DNA from: a virus
Reading direction: 5' to 3' (one strand)
DNA length: 22,754 bases
IMG/VR virus record: IMGVR_UViG_3300042691_003232
Span: 1 to 22,754 of that record
Part shown: positions 15,394 through 22,195 of the stretch, piece by piece
How positions within the stretch are numbered: position 1 is the first letter of the stretch
Layout of the letters: each line of letters begins with the position of its first letter
Made by a program: the position numbers and the translations under genes
Notes under the pieces: generated by a model
Told to the model about the DNA's origin: nothing
Seen by the model: only the letters and a program-made list of their open reading frames with translations
The model's database searches: none

Positions 15394-15829
15394 GTTGACC
15401 TCTGTACCAGACGTGTGAATAATAATCCTCAGCTAGAAAACCGTAAACATGTAAATCGTCATCAACAAACGCTTTACGCATCACGCCTTCTAACTTAAAC
15501 CCAAAATGTTCATTAAGCCTTTTAGATCTTCTGTTTTTACCACGCAGCAAACCAGTTACTCTAGCTGCCTTTAGTTTTTCAAACACAAAGCTAAAAACTT
15601 CATTGAACATTGCAATCGTGCCTTTCGGCGTTACTTTTTTGCTGTCAATCACAATGCTAAGATCAATGTTGCGCTGTGTGAAATTAGTCATCACTACTAC
15701 GCACACAAACTCATCATTCTCATCAACAGCTGACATTGTCCTAAAAAACTCAGGCGCATCTTCAAGCTCAAGTTTTGCACGCGCCCAAGCTTCTGCTTCA
15801 TCTTCACGTTCAAAACCAATAAACCGCAT
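15383..15829 (-). CDS. GNAT-family acetyltransferase-like virion-module protein
   Basis: 148 residues. The C-terminal half reads like the end of a GNAT fold: RVTGLLRGKNRRSKRLNEHF (94-113) then GFKLEGVMRKAF matches the usual pattern of strand, N-R-S helix, then GFxxEGxxR. The canonical acetyl-CoA loop (Q/RxxGxG/A) is not obvious; PKGTIAMFNEVFSFVFEKL occupies its place, so activity may be lost. GNAT-like proteins are found among podovirus internal virion genes, sometimes annotated as gp13-like. The ATG overlaps the previous stop as TAATG, and the stop lies inside the next gene. Position between tail tube and ejection proteins suggests a virion role. Fold assignment moderate, activity uncertain. 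Confidence 0.62.
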   Translation of the reverse strand: MRFIGFEREDEAEAWARAKLELEDAPEFFRTMSAVDENDEFVCVVVMTNFTQRNIDLSIVIDSKKVTPKGTIAMFNEVFSFVFEKLKAARVTGLLRGKNRRSKRLNEHFGFKLEGVMRKAFVDDDLHVYGFLAEDYYSHVWYRGQHGH

Positions 15830-16062
15830 TACTCAGCCGTTTGACAGAACCTCTCGGCCCAGTCACGCCAGTCATCAAAGTCGTAAGGCAGAGGAAAGTT
15901 TCTACCTAACGTCGTGTTGTTTAAAAATTGCATTGCCCAGTTCTGCCAATTCTCAACATCATCTAACCGACCAAACGCTCCATAATTGTCCAAGTCAAGC
16001 GCAACTTGGTCAGCCCAGTCACGCAGTCCCATGCCAGTTGGCAAAGTAATACGTACTGTCAT
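15829..16062 (-). CDS. Small Trp/Asp-rich virion-module protein, unknown function
   Basis: 77 residues, acidic and aromatic-rich: LRDWADQVALDLDNYGAFGR, ENWQNWAMQFLNNTTLGRNF and FDDWRDWAERFCQTAE. The recurring W-x2-W/WA units (DWADQ, NWQNWAMQF, DWRDWAERF) look like three short amphipathic helices that repeat a theme. It is coupled on both sides: ATGA overlap with the tail tube gene and TAATG with the GNAT-like gene. I recall similar short proteins at the same place in other podovirus-like genomes, without known function. A small tail or neck component is the best guess. Confidence 0.68.
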   Translation of the reverse strand: MTVRITLPTGMGLRDWADQVALDLDNYGAFGRLDDVENWQNWAMQFLNNTTLGRNFPLPYDFDDWRDWAERFCQTAE

Positions 16063-18197
16063 CCAAGCACCGTCTTGTCACCTGAATCTATGTGGCCAAT
16101 AATCTGGCCCATCTGATAATCACCGCCTACAGCATTTGACTCAAAACGTAAACGCAACTCTCGGCGCTGTTCTTTAAGCATCACAATCTGCTGATAAGGC
16201 TCTGTTGCTGTTTCAGGGAATGAAAAAATACTGCTGTAAACTTCAGGGGCTCTTGCATTAGCTCTACCTGTAACTTGCACAGTCATTGGCCCATTTTGAA
16301 CAAAATCAGGCTCAATCTCAGTGATTCTTAAATACTCGTTCTTACCTTGTGGCAATGTAGACAAATCTGCTGTTTCAAAATAAGACTCTATGGGGTAAGC
16401 AAATTGACCTTCAATTTCGTCAACGCCTTGCTCATGAATCCAAACTCTGTAACCACTTGTTGTAGGAATACAGTCTGTCAGCAATGGTGCGGCAAAGCCG
16501 TTGTTATACCCACCAGAAGCGCGCCCTGACTCAGGAAGAGCAGTGTCATACCAAGTATTCTCACGCACGTTGTAAATGATGGCATGGGTGCATTCTGTAG
16601 CATCATCTCTTGGATAGCACCACCAGATTTCGCCAAAGTGAGGGACTTTAAATGCAAAGACTTTTGCTCTTTGACTTTCATTGATGTTGTCAAAGAAGTA
16701 GTTTAAGTTGAGCTGGTTAGGTACTTCACGCACAACACCGTTGAACATTAAGAACCGGTCAACACCGCACCAGAAAAACACACCGTCATAGTCTATGACG
16801 CAGTCAGGAGACATGATAGACGTGTCTGTAGCAATCACATCAAATTGGAATACTGTTGCACCGCCTGTAAAAGTAGCGCGGATCACAGCGTCATACGCCC
16901 AAAATATACCAGCTGGTGCTGATCCTGAGCCTGCACGCAGCGGCATACCTTTGACAATCTTTTGACCCCAGACTCTTGCAATGCCTGAACCTGAGCCGCT
17001 CAAATCAGTAAAAGTGCCTGGAACAGACCAACCCACAATACCGGCAGTGCCAAAATAAAATAGGTAAGGAAACAGCATCACAATGCCGCCTGTGGCATTT
17101 GCACCAGCTGGCAATGGAATCTCTCTTAACGCGGCAGTTCCAAGCACATCGCCATAGAAAATCTGACCACCTGTATCATTACAAACACATTGTAAGTTAG
17201 GAGCTACGTGAGCAATGATAGAGTTAGCGGTTGTTGATGCGTCATACGCTGTTTGAAACATCCACTGGTTGTAAGCATTAACAGCCAAAGCATTCAAACC
17301 GCCAGCCATGTTTGTTGTTGTGGCTGTGATTGTTGTTGTGCTAGCCACAACAACAAAGCCATTAGTGCCTTGGCCTGTAGTTGAGGCTGTAATAGTGATC
17401 ACAGCACCAACCGCTACAGCAGAGTAGTTTGGCGTAGATGTAAAAGCAGTGATGTTTGCCGCAACTGCAGTTGCTGTTGTAGACAAGTCGGTTGTAAATG
17501 AAACAGAGCCTGACGTAATAGTCACGCCGTTGACTGTGATGCTGTTAACTGATCCAGAGCCGCCACCTGCCATATTGGTCGTACTGCCGGTAAGCGTCGT
17601 GTACGTTGCCGCAACCACAAATCCGTTTGGGCCAGCTCCGCTTGTTACAGCGGTAATTGTGATCGTTGTGCCAACAGCAACAGCGGTGTAATCAGGCACC
17701 GAAGTGTGTGCATTAATGTTGGCCGCAAGGGCTGTTGCTGTTGCGGACAAGCTAGTGACGTAGCTTACGGCGCCACTAATAATTGAGACCCCATTAACTG
17801 TCAGCGTGTCAATTGATCCTGCAGCTCCGGTTGACAAAGTAATAGTACCGGTAGCTGATGTTGAAGCACCTGTTAAGGTGGCTGTACCTGTTGCAGCTAC
17901 GGCTACTGGAGTTCTAGAGCTGATGACAGAGCTATTTTTAGTTGCGTCGATCGTAAAACGCTCAACAGTTGAAGACCCAGCTGAGTGACAGTACTGCAAG
18001 CTTTGTTGAGTAAAACTATTAAAACCCCTAGAGATTTCAGTCAGGTATTTGTTGATTGAGCGGTAACCGGCAATCTTTCTAGGCAGTCCACGCTGAAACC
18101 TGACCCACTGGCCATCAATGTAAAAGTCACCGTCGTACTTAGTACCATCTCGCTTGATACCAGCAAGGGACTTAAGGACTATGGTGGATTCTGGCAT
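16059..18197 (-). CDS. Tail tube/nozzle-like protein (P22 gp10/T7 gp12-like) with two inserted repeats
   Basis: 712 residues. The N-terminal segment IVLKSLAGIKRDGTKYDGDF (6-25), VDGQWVRFQRGLPRKIAGYR-type sequence (28-46), and the later beta-rich body (SIMSPDCVIDYDGVFFWCGV, IIYNVRENTWYDTALPESGR) recall podovirus tail proteins placed with P22 gp10, the packaged-DNA stabilisation or nozzle protein. Between them lie two tandem Thr/Val/Ala-rich repeats, residues 127-212 and 215-300, each starting with GS(I/V)(D/N)xxTVNGV and ending with NMAGG. The repeats resemble the Ig-like or adhesin-like beta domains used as decoration in phage structural proteins. The gene is one-base coupled (TAATG) to the tail fibre gene upstream and ATGA-coupled downstream. 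Role by family and position: distal tube through which DNA leaves the capsid. Family assignment is from memory of the motif pattern. Confidence 0.65.
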   Translation of the reverse strand: MPESTIVLKSLAGIKRDGTKYDGDFYIDGQWVRFQRGLPRKIAGYRSINKYLTEISRGFNSFTQQSLQYCHSAGSSTVERFTIDATKNSSVISSRTPVAVAATGTATLTGASTSATGTITLSTGAAGSIDTLTVNGVSIISGAVSYVTSLSATATALAANINAHTSVPDYTAVAVGTTITITAVTSGAGPNGFVVAATYTTLTGSTTNMAGGGSGSVNSITVNGVTITSGSVSFTTDLSTTATAVAANITAFTSTPNYSAVAVGAVITITASTTGQGTNGFVVVASTTTITATTTNMAGGLNALAVNAYNQWMFQTAYDASTTANSIIAHVAPNLQCVCNDTGGQIFYGDVLGTAALREIPLPAGANATGGIVMLFPYLFYFGTAGIVGWSVPGTFTDLSGSGSGIARVWGQKIVKGMPLRAGSGSAPAGIFWAYDAVIRATFTGGATVFQFDVIATDTSIMSPDCVIDYDGVFFWCGVDRFLMFNGVVREVPNQLNLNYFFDNINESQRAKVFAFKVPHFGEIWWCYPRDDATECTHAIIYNVRENTWYDTALPESGRASGGYNNGFAAPLLTDCIPTTSGYRVWIHEQGVDEIEGQFAYPIESYFETADLSTLPQGKNEYLRITEIEPDFVQNGPMTVQVTGRANARAPEVYSSIFSFPETATEPYQQIVMLKEQRRELRLRFESNAVGGDYQMGQIIGHIDSGDKTVLG
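17298..17555 (-). repeat. Protein-level tandem repeat, unit 2 (residues 215-300)
   Basis: Second unit of the pair. It begins GSVNSITVNGVTITSG, mirroring GSIDTLTVNGVSIISG of unit 1, and ends TTTNMAGG like STTNMAGG. Substitutions are mostly Ser/Thr/Val/Ala exchanges, as expected of beta-strand surface domains. Confidence 0.85.
17562..17819 (-). repeat. Protein-level tandem repeat, unit 1 (residues 127-212)
   Basis: Codes for the first of two 86-residue units in the tail tube-like protein. Shared landmarks with unit 2 are TVNGV, LSxTATAxAANI, YxAVAVG, ITIT and NMAGG. The units follow in the same frame with a repeat distance of 88 residues (264 bases), so they arose by duplication or repeated insertion and have since diverged. 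Confidence 0.85.
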
Positions 18198-19402
18198 TAG
18201 TAAGTACCACCATTAACCACGCCTGATGGAGCAACTCCTAAAGCAGTCCAAGCTGCTTGCTGAGTTGCTGCTGTAAAAACAGCAATACCTACAGATGTAC
18301 CGCCAAGGTTAATCAGCGCTCCACCTGCCGTAGTAGCTCCTGTACCGCCGTCAGCAATAGAAATAGGCGTAGCAACTGTGGATGTATCTGCATCAACAAC
18401 GTTGGTGCCATCACAATAAAATATTGCTCTAGACCCTTGAGCAACGGCTACGCCTGTTCCTGCTGAAGTTTTTACAGTCAGCGTAAAAGAGCCTGTTGTG
18501 GCATTGCTTACCCAATACTGCTGCACTGTAGCAGGAACAATAATGACCCTGTTACCTGTCAAAACGCCGGTAAAGTTATAAGCAATACGATTTAATTCAG
18601 AACCAGTTAGCGTGTAGTTGCCTGTACCTGCAACTGCAATTGACGTGTAGTCAAAAACAAATGTTGAAGCCTGACCAAAACCTAATGTGTAAAAGTTTGT
18701 GCCGTCACTGATGATTACAGAAGATTCAGTAGGCTGATAGGCTTTTGTTGACAAGCCATCAATTGTATTAATGCCTACAGGTGTCAATGTAACTTGACCG
18801 CCACCTGAGTTGCGCAAGTACATAAACCAGTTATTGCCTACAACAGCCGCGCTTGGCAAAGTCAATACCCCTGCGCCGGTGCCTGTCCACAAATACATCT
18901 TAGCTCTATCTGTATCGCCTGCCGTGTAGTTTGAGTTGAACTGAGTAATAGGCACAGACTGCGACAATAGTGTGCCCACAGCCACAATGCCTGTACCTGC
19001 AAGCGCTGATGCATTTGCAGTAGAGACTGTAGCTCCAAACTGAAGCGATTCCCATAAACCATTTGTAGTGGTGTTGTCTGTTAAATAAACTTGCCAAACA
19101 GTGCCTGTAGGAATTGAAACGACTTGCGTGCCGCCAGCATTTTTAACTACAAAAGTTTGAGAGCCTTGATTGTTAAACAGGATTGTGTTGCCAACGCCAC
19201 TCTTTTTAGCATCTGGTAAAAAGATTGACCGACTTGCCGTATTAGCTACTACATCAATGATGCGGGTTGCAAGATTGGTGCTAGTGCTAGTTTCCTCTGG
19301 CCAACTTAGCGTTACATCCGTGGTCGTTAGCGTTATCTCGCTGTAGCTAATCTCACTTGGGTAAATGTTTGCGCCACCAAAGACGTCTGTATAGATAGGC
19401 AT
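18197..19402 (-). CDS. Tail fibre/appendage protein
   Basis: 401 residues, Thr/Ser/Gly/Asn/Val-rich and almost Lys-free, as in beta-structured phage fibres. The N-terminal part (MPIYTDVFGGANIYPSEISY) may attach the fibre to the tail. The middle has repeated beta units (TILFNNQGSQTFVVKNAGGT; NNWFMYLRNSGGGQVTLTPV; GTNFYTLGFGQAS). Near the C-terminus is ADGGTGATTAGGALINLGG (350-368), the well-known tail-fibre repeat GGTGATTxxxAxxNLG, followed by AAWTALGVAPSGVVNGGTY. It probably binds the host surface, so this is a candidate host-range gene. The start overlaps the adaptor stop as TAATG, and its own stop overlaps the next ATG the same way. Fibre identity is well supported by the C-terminal motif; the receptor is unknown. 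Confidence 0.8.
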   Translation of the reverse strand: MPIYTDVFGGANIYPSEISYSEITLTTTDVTLSWPEETSTSTNLATRIIDVVANTASRSIFLPDAKKSGVGNTILFNNQGSQTFVVKNAGGTQVVSIPTGTVWQVYLTDNTTTNGLWESLQFGATVSTANASALAGTGIVAVGTLLSQSVPITQFNSNYTAGDTDRAKMYLWTGTGAGVLTLPSAAVVGNNWFMYLRNSGGGQVTLTPVGINTIDGLSTKAYQPTESSVIISDGTNFYTLGFGQASTFVFDYTSIAVAGTGNYTLTGSELNRIAYNFTGVLTGNRVIIVPATVQQYWVSNATTGSFTLTVKTSAGTGVAVAQGSRAIFYCDGTNVVDADTSTVATPISIADGGTGATTAGGALINLGGTSVGIAVFTAATQQAAWTALGVAPSGVVNGGTY

Positions 19403-20034
19403 TACGCTTCACTCCTATTTGCTGAGCGGTCCATGATGCGCTTGAGGTCTTCTCCGTTGAGAGCCTGAGCAGCACGGTCGTACATTCCTTGCCACACTTG
19501 AATACGCTCGTCTTTTTTAAGGAATGGAGCAGCCTCAAGAAGAGTTGCATATAACAACACATCTGGGGCGTATTCAGTAAGATAATTGGTTTGTAAGTCA
19601 TCGCCCAAAAGGGCTGGTTGTTCGTAGTACAAAATTTCAAGAGTTTGTACTGTAGAAGGCGATGGCGTTATCAGCCAGTTCTGATAGTCATAGTCTGCAT
19701 AAAACTGCGGAGCCGCTGTCTGAGCCTCGTTAGGCCAGTAGCTACGGCAATACTCATATGACCTGGCAAAGATAGGCGAACCATTGACAGTCATGCTAAT
19801 TGTGTCACGCCAGCGGTCAGGTTTGAGATAAACAGCCACGCCAATAGATAAAGGAGTACTCACAGCTCGAATAAACCCTTGGATTTTAAGCTCTCGGGCA
19901 ATGCGACGCTCGCCTAGTGTAACTAAGCGAGGAAGCTGGTCATAAACAATTTGATCACTCTCTTGCGTGAAACCACGCTCAAGATAGCGTCGCACATCTA
20001 CCAGCAGACTGTCGTACGTCATGCTATAGCTCAT
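19402..20034 (-). CDS. Head-to-tail adaptor-like protein
   Basis: 210 residues from the ATG at 20034, preferred to an in-frame GTG at 20040 because GGAG lies five bases before the ATG. Helical N-terminus with SLLVDVRRYLERGFTQESDQ and LPRLVTLGERRIARELKIQG, then a beta region (AVYLKPDRWRDTISMTVNGS; LEILYYEQPALLGDD) and C-terminal helices (LTEYAPDVLLYATLLEAAPF). This resembles the adaptor proteins of podovirus-like phages (SU10 adaptor type, functionally equivalent to P22 gp4 or T7 gp11) that join portal and tail. It is the first gene after the lysis genes and starts the tail module. A possible minus-strand promoter lies about 50-80 bases upstream. The family call is from pattern memory. Confidence 0.65.
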   Translation of the reverse strand: MSYSMTYDSLLVDVRRYLERGFTQESDQIVYDQLPRLVTLGERRIARELKIQGFIRAVSTPLSIGVAVYLKPDRWRDTISMTVNGSPIFARSYEYCRSYWPNEAQTAAPQFYADYDYQNWLITPSPSTVQTLEILYYEQPALLGDDLQTNYLTEYAPDVLLYATLLEAAPFLKKDERIQVWQGMYDRAAQALNGEDLKRIMDRSANRSEA

Positions 20035-20084
20035 ATACACTCCATGGGTATTAGCCGCTGATTCAGCATGCGCCGTTTAGACGA

Positions 20085-20114
20085 ATTATAACCTTTAACC
20101 AACATTGCGTTCAA
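20085..20114 (-). promoter_or_regulatory. Possible sigma70-like promoter for the tail module
   Basis: On the minus strand TTGAAC (20114-20109) and a perfect TATAAT (20090-20085) are separated by 18 bases. Transcription would begin about 20078 and run through a 40-base leader, with an inverted repeat GCTGA-T-TCAGC at 20057-20067, into the adaptor gene. It overlaps the last codons and stop of the endolysin gene, in one of the few gaps (20035-20094) of the late block. One hexamer pair in AT-rich DNA is weak evidence. Confidence 0.35.
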
Positions 20115-20436
20115 AATGAGGGCAGTCAACAAGTGACTTAAAGTTGCCTCCCCAGCGGTTTTTTGGATGCAAGGTTTCCCAATACGCGCCCAGAGGAGCA
20201 AGGATTGCTTTATCCCAAATGATTTTGCCATCCTTGAAAAAATTCAGGTCTATGGCACAACGTTTTAAATGGATGGAATTCATTGTCTTAGATCTACCGG
20301 TTTTAAAGTAGATTGCTTGTTGTTCAGGCGTACGAGCTAATTCGCCACCAGTGACTACAAAACCCTGGTCTGTAGAGTACTGGATTAGCTTACACATGTC
20401 CAGTAAAAATGCAGCTTGTTCGGTGCTTAAACTCAT
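20095..20436 (-). CDS. Endolysin, M15-family peptidase (L-Ala-D-Glu/D-Ala carboxypeptidase type)
   Basis: 113 residues, compact as for phage M15 endolysins. It cleaves peptide crosslinks or stems in peptidoglycan at the end of infection. Zinc ligands are visible: His56 in SIHLKRCAID, Asp63 in AIDLNFF and His107 in DCPHFE, with Asp104 the likely catalytic residue by analogy with T5 endolysin. GFVVTGGELARTPEQQAIYF (25-44) contains the family's substrate-side segment. There is no signal peptide, so export relies on the holin, whose gene immediately precedes it with an ATGA overlap (20433-20436). The last bases lie beside a possible promoter for the tail genes. Confidence 0.9.
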   Translation of the reverse strand: MSLSTEQAAFLLDMCKLIQYSTDQGFVVTGGELARTPEQQAIYFKTGRSKTMNSIHLKRCAIDLNFFKDGKIIWDKAILAPLGAYWETLHPKNRWGGNFKSLVDCPHFERNVG

Positions 20437-20945
20437 TTTTTGCCTTTCATATCAGCTAGTTTCTCAATGGTTCTGCCGCCAAAGTAAGCACCCATAATCA
20501 GCATTCCCCAGTTACCTAGCAAGGTGACATAGGACTCATTGGCGTTGTAGCCATAGGCAGACATCATTGCAAATAAGAAGTAGCCTAGAAAAATGGCAAT
20601 TAGGCTCATGGGACGGATGTTCTTGGACAACCAAGAATCGCTGTTCATGTCTGATTTCCAACGATCTGTGACGTTGTCGTCTTCGTTCTGAGCAGCTTTG
20701 GCAAACATTTCTAGTTCAGCTAACTCCAGCTTGGCCTTCTCAATACCCAGTTCAAGGAGCTTTTCTTCATGCTCAAACTGAAGCTGGCGCAAGTTGCTGA
20801 CATCTTCTGCGGTTGGGTCATCAGGAATCTTTACGCCAAGAGTTTTCTCTACCACCTCTTTGCCCTTGGCTTGGATGGCGCTAGAAAGCAGGGTAAGGCC
20901 GTTTTGGGCTAAGCTACCGAGGAGGGAGGCTACGATAGGTAACAT
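20433..20945 (-). CDS. Holin, 3-TM (gene-transfer-agent release type)
   Basis: 170 residues. The N-terminal hydrophobic stretch (MLPIVASLLGSLAQNGLTLL) is followed by a charged helical region (about 52-90) and two clear membrane helices: RPMSLIAIFLGYFLFAMMSA (111-130) and TLLGNWGMLIMGAYFGG (141-157), then a short basic tail RTIEKLADMKGKK. NIRPMSL and GAYFGGRTIEK are characteristic of the 3TM holin family (Pfam holin_3TM, first described in gene transfer agents). It forms inner-membrane lesions that let the endolysin reach the wall. GGAG lies ten bases upstream of the ATG, inside the end of the preceding small gene (32-base overlap). The endolysin ATG overlaps its stop. Confidence 0.85.
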   Translation of the reverse strand: MLPIVASLLGSLAQNGLTLLSSAIQAKGKEVVEKTLGVKIPDDPTAEDVSNLRQLQFEHEEKLLELGIEKAKLELAELEMFAKAAQNEDDNVTDRWKSDMNSDSWLSKNIRPMSLIAIFLGYFLFAMMSAYGYNANESYVTLLGNWGMLIMGAYFGGRTIEKLADMKGKK

Positions 20946-21138
20946 CTGATTTTTTCTCCAAGTTAATTTTTACATCTACACAAATTGCTTCAACCGTTCT
21001 GCCTTGCTTAATAAGTTCACTTTTCTGTTGTGCAATTTCTTGCTCGCACTTTTGCTCGTTTAGCGTGTAAACCTCTGACTGAAAAAATGCGCAGTCCAGT
21101 CCAATGCAAATATACAGCACGGGGATATAAATCATCAT
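20914..21138 (-). CDS. Small protein of the lysis region, unknown function
   Basis: 74 residues, MMIYIPVLYICIGLDCAFFQ at the N-terminus followed by a helical charged part (NEQKCEQEIAQQKSELIKQG) and VEAICVDVKINLEKKS. Four cysteines (residues 11, 16, 31 and 53). The first 20 residues are hydrophobic enough for a signal or anchor, but no canonical lipobox is present (the residue before each Cys is Ile or Asp), so it is not a clear o-spanin. I recall similar short proteins with VEAICVDVK in other phages, always unnamed. It overlaps the TM/coiled-coil gene by four bases (ATGA) and the holin by 32. A second ATG three bases in could be the real start. Confidence 0.6.
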   Translation of the reverse strand: MMIYIPVLYICIGLDCAFFQSEVYTLNEQKCEQEIAQQKSELIKQGRTVEAICVDVKINLEKKSDVTYRSLPPR

Positions 21139-21422
21139 TTTCTATCCTCACGTTTTTCCTTTTCAATGTCTCTACGCAGTTTTTCCATCTTTTCAATCTG
21201 CTGTTTGGCCTCGTGCTTTGTTTCCAGCACATCCAAGTACAACATCCCAAGGAGCGGGAGCAACATTACTACAAGCAAACAAGCGGCAATCCAACCCACA
21301 ACTATCTCCCAATCCTGTGCAAGAGGCCGAGGAGCAACCACATATATAGGAGGAATAGGATAGTCGCCAGCAGATACGCCTGCCTTTCTTTTAGGAGCCG
21401 CTCCTCCTCTTTGCGTTGCCAT
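21135..21422 (-). CDS. TM plus coiled-coil protein, possible i-spanin-like
   Basis: 95 residues. A basic Gly/Ala/Pro-rich N-terminus (MATQRGGAAPKRKAGVSAGD, then IPPIYVVAPRP) precedes a single membrane helix (about 39-63, EIVVGWIAACLLVVMLLPLL) and a charged coiled coil (EAKQQIEKMEKLRRDIEKEK). With a positive N-terminus the helix should place the coiled coil in the periplasm, the topology of inner-membrane spanins. It begins 121 bases before the end of the upstream membrane-protein gene in another frame, and its stop overlaps the next ATG. The ribosome site is weak (GATGAG). Spanin identity is a guess from topology and location two genes before the holin; no homology recognised. Confidence 0.55.
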   Translation of the reverse strand: MATQRGGAAPKRKAGVSAGDYPIPPIYVVAPRPLAQDWEIVVGWIAACLLVVMLLPLLGMLYLDVLETKHEAKQQIEKMEKLRRDIEKEKREDRK

Positions 21423-21967
21423 GACTCATCATCCCGTTTCTTCCTTGCCCTGTCTTGCTCTATCTTGATGACATCGCGCATATCAAACACTCTTGAGTAC
21501 AAGGCCCCCATTTCTTTAGGGGCGCCATACACCATTGCTTCTCTTATCTCAACTTCCAGCAGCGCCATTTGGTCTTGAGCCATAACTCGTTTTAGGGCGG
21601 CTTCCATCAGGTTGGCGTCAGGGTCGTAGATAGTTTTGCTTTTCTCTTCCTCTTCCCTTATGTGGTCAGCAAGCTGTTCTTGCAGCTTAAAGAACTGGGA
21701 CAACTGAGTAACAATGTCAGCCATGACCTGGGTTTCGTCAACGGCTACATAGGTTTCCTTCTTTTTCGCCACAGGCTTTGGCGCGTCTTGTTTTGTTCCA
21801 AAGAGCTTAGACCAGAACCCACGGACTTCGTTTGCGACACCAACAACGTCATTGACGGCTGATTTGATTTCCATGAAAGACGTTTTAGCGTCTTTATAGA
21901 GTTTGCATCCTTGCTTGATGGCGGTAACACAAGCGTTAGCGGCAAAGAGGATGCTGAGCGGGTCAAT
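21302..21967 (-). CDS. Phage membrane protein, probable rare ATT start
   Basis: The annotated-looking ATG at 21874 gives 190 residues, but the frame stays open for 31 more codons upstream to an ATT (21967-21965) directly after an in-frame TAA. The extra segment reads IDPLSILFAANACVTAIKQG then CKLYKDAKTSF, which looks like real protein and matches my memory of homologues starting MDPLSILFAANACV. There is no ATG, GTG or TTG in those 31 codons, so ATT would be the start, giving 221 residues. GGGG lies six bases before ATT, a modest ribosome site. The rest is helical and charged (KTIYDPDANLMEAALKRVMA; VEIREAMVYGAPKEMGALYS) and ends with one membrane helix (about 197-217, LATILFLLYMWLLLGLL). Function unknown; it lies just upstream of the lysis genes. 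If ATT is not used, the gene is 21302-21874. Confidence 0.6.
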   Translation of the reverse strand: MDPLSILFAANACVTAIKQGCKLYKDAKTSFMEIKSAVNDVVGVANEVRGFWSKLFGTKQDAPKPVAKKKETYVAVDETQVMADIVTQLSQFFKLQEQLADHIREEEEKSKTIYDPDANLMEAALKRVMAQDQMALLEVEIREAMVYGAPKEMGALYSRVFDMRDVIKIEQDRARKKRDDESWQRKEEERLLKERQAYLLATILFLLYMWLLLGLLHRIGR

Positions 21968-21997
21968 TTACAGCCCCAGAAGTTGCTTGAGTATCTT

Positions 21998-22186
21998 TTA
22001 CGCCAGCGCTTGAATTTGGGCTGACAACGCGTTGAGTTGCGCAAGCAGTTGTTCTTTGGTTGGGGCTGGGGCTGGCGTTGGATTAGCTTGCTGGGCCAAC
22101 ACTGCGGCTTCTTGCGCGTCTCTTTCCGCTTCTTCTTCTGCGGTGAATGGCACTGGACCTTCCGCTGTCATGTGATGTCTAGACAT
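21998..22186 (-). CDS. Small acidic coiled-coil protein, tail-fibre associated
   Basis: 62 residues, start supported by AAGGAAA about six bases before the ATG. The sequence begins MSRHHMTAEGPVPFTAEEEA, a segment I associate with small proteins and N-termini encoded after tail fibre genes (PVPFTAEEEAERDAQEAAV is familiar from DUF4376-type or fibre-assembly proteins). It then has an Ala/Pro linker (ANPTPAPAPT) and a final helix (KEQLLAQLNALSAQIQALA) of coiled-coil type. The upstream neighbour is a tail/appendage protein, which fits. It could be a chaperone or a truncated relative. No function can be proved. Confidence 0.6.
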   Translation of the reverse strand: MSRHHMTAEGPVPFTAEEEAERDAQEAAVLAQQANPTPAPAPTKEQLLAQLNALSAQIQALA

Positions 22187-22195
22187 AATTTTTCC

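Noticed and set aside
20914-21138. o-spanin lipoprotein call for the 74-residue protein
   Set aside because: Cys residues near the N-terminus are preceded by Ile or Asp, so no valid lipobox; spanin role left open.
21030-21578. 182-codon plus-strand ORF opposite the lysis-region genes
   Set aside because: It is antisense to overlapping minus-strand genes with good junctions and clear membrane/coiled-coil patterns; its own product is Ser/Arg/Cys-rich without recognisable domains or a ribosome site.
21745-22044. 99-codon minus-strand ORF bridging the gap at 21968-21997
   Set aside because: Different frame from the extended membrane-protein gene, overlaps both neighbours, and its product is Ser/Arg-rich shadow-like sequence; the ATT-start extension explains the region better.
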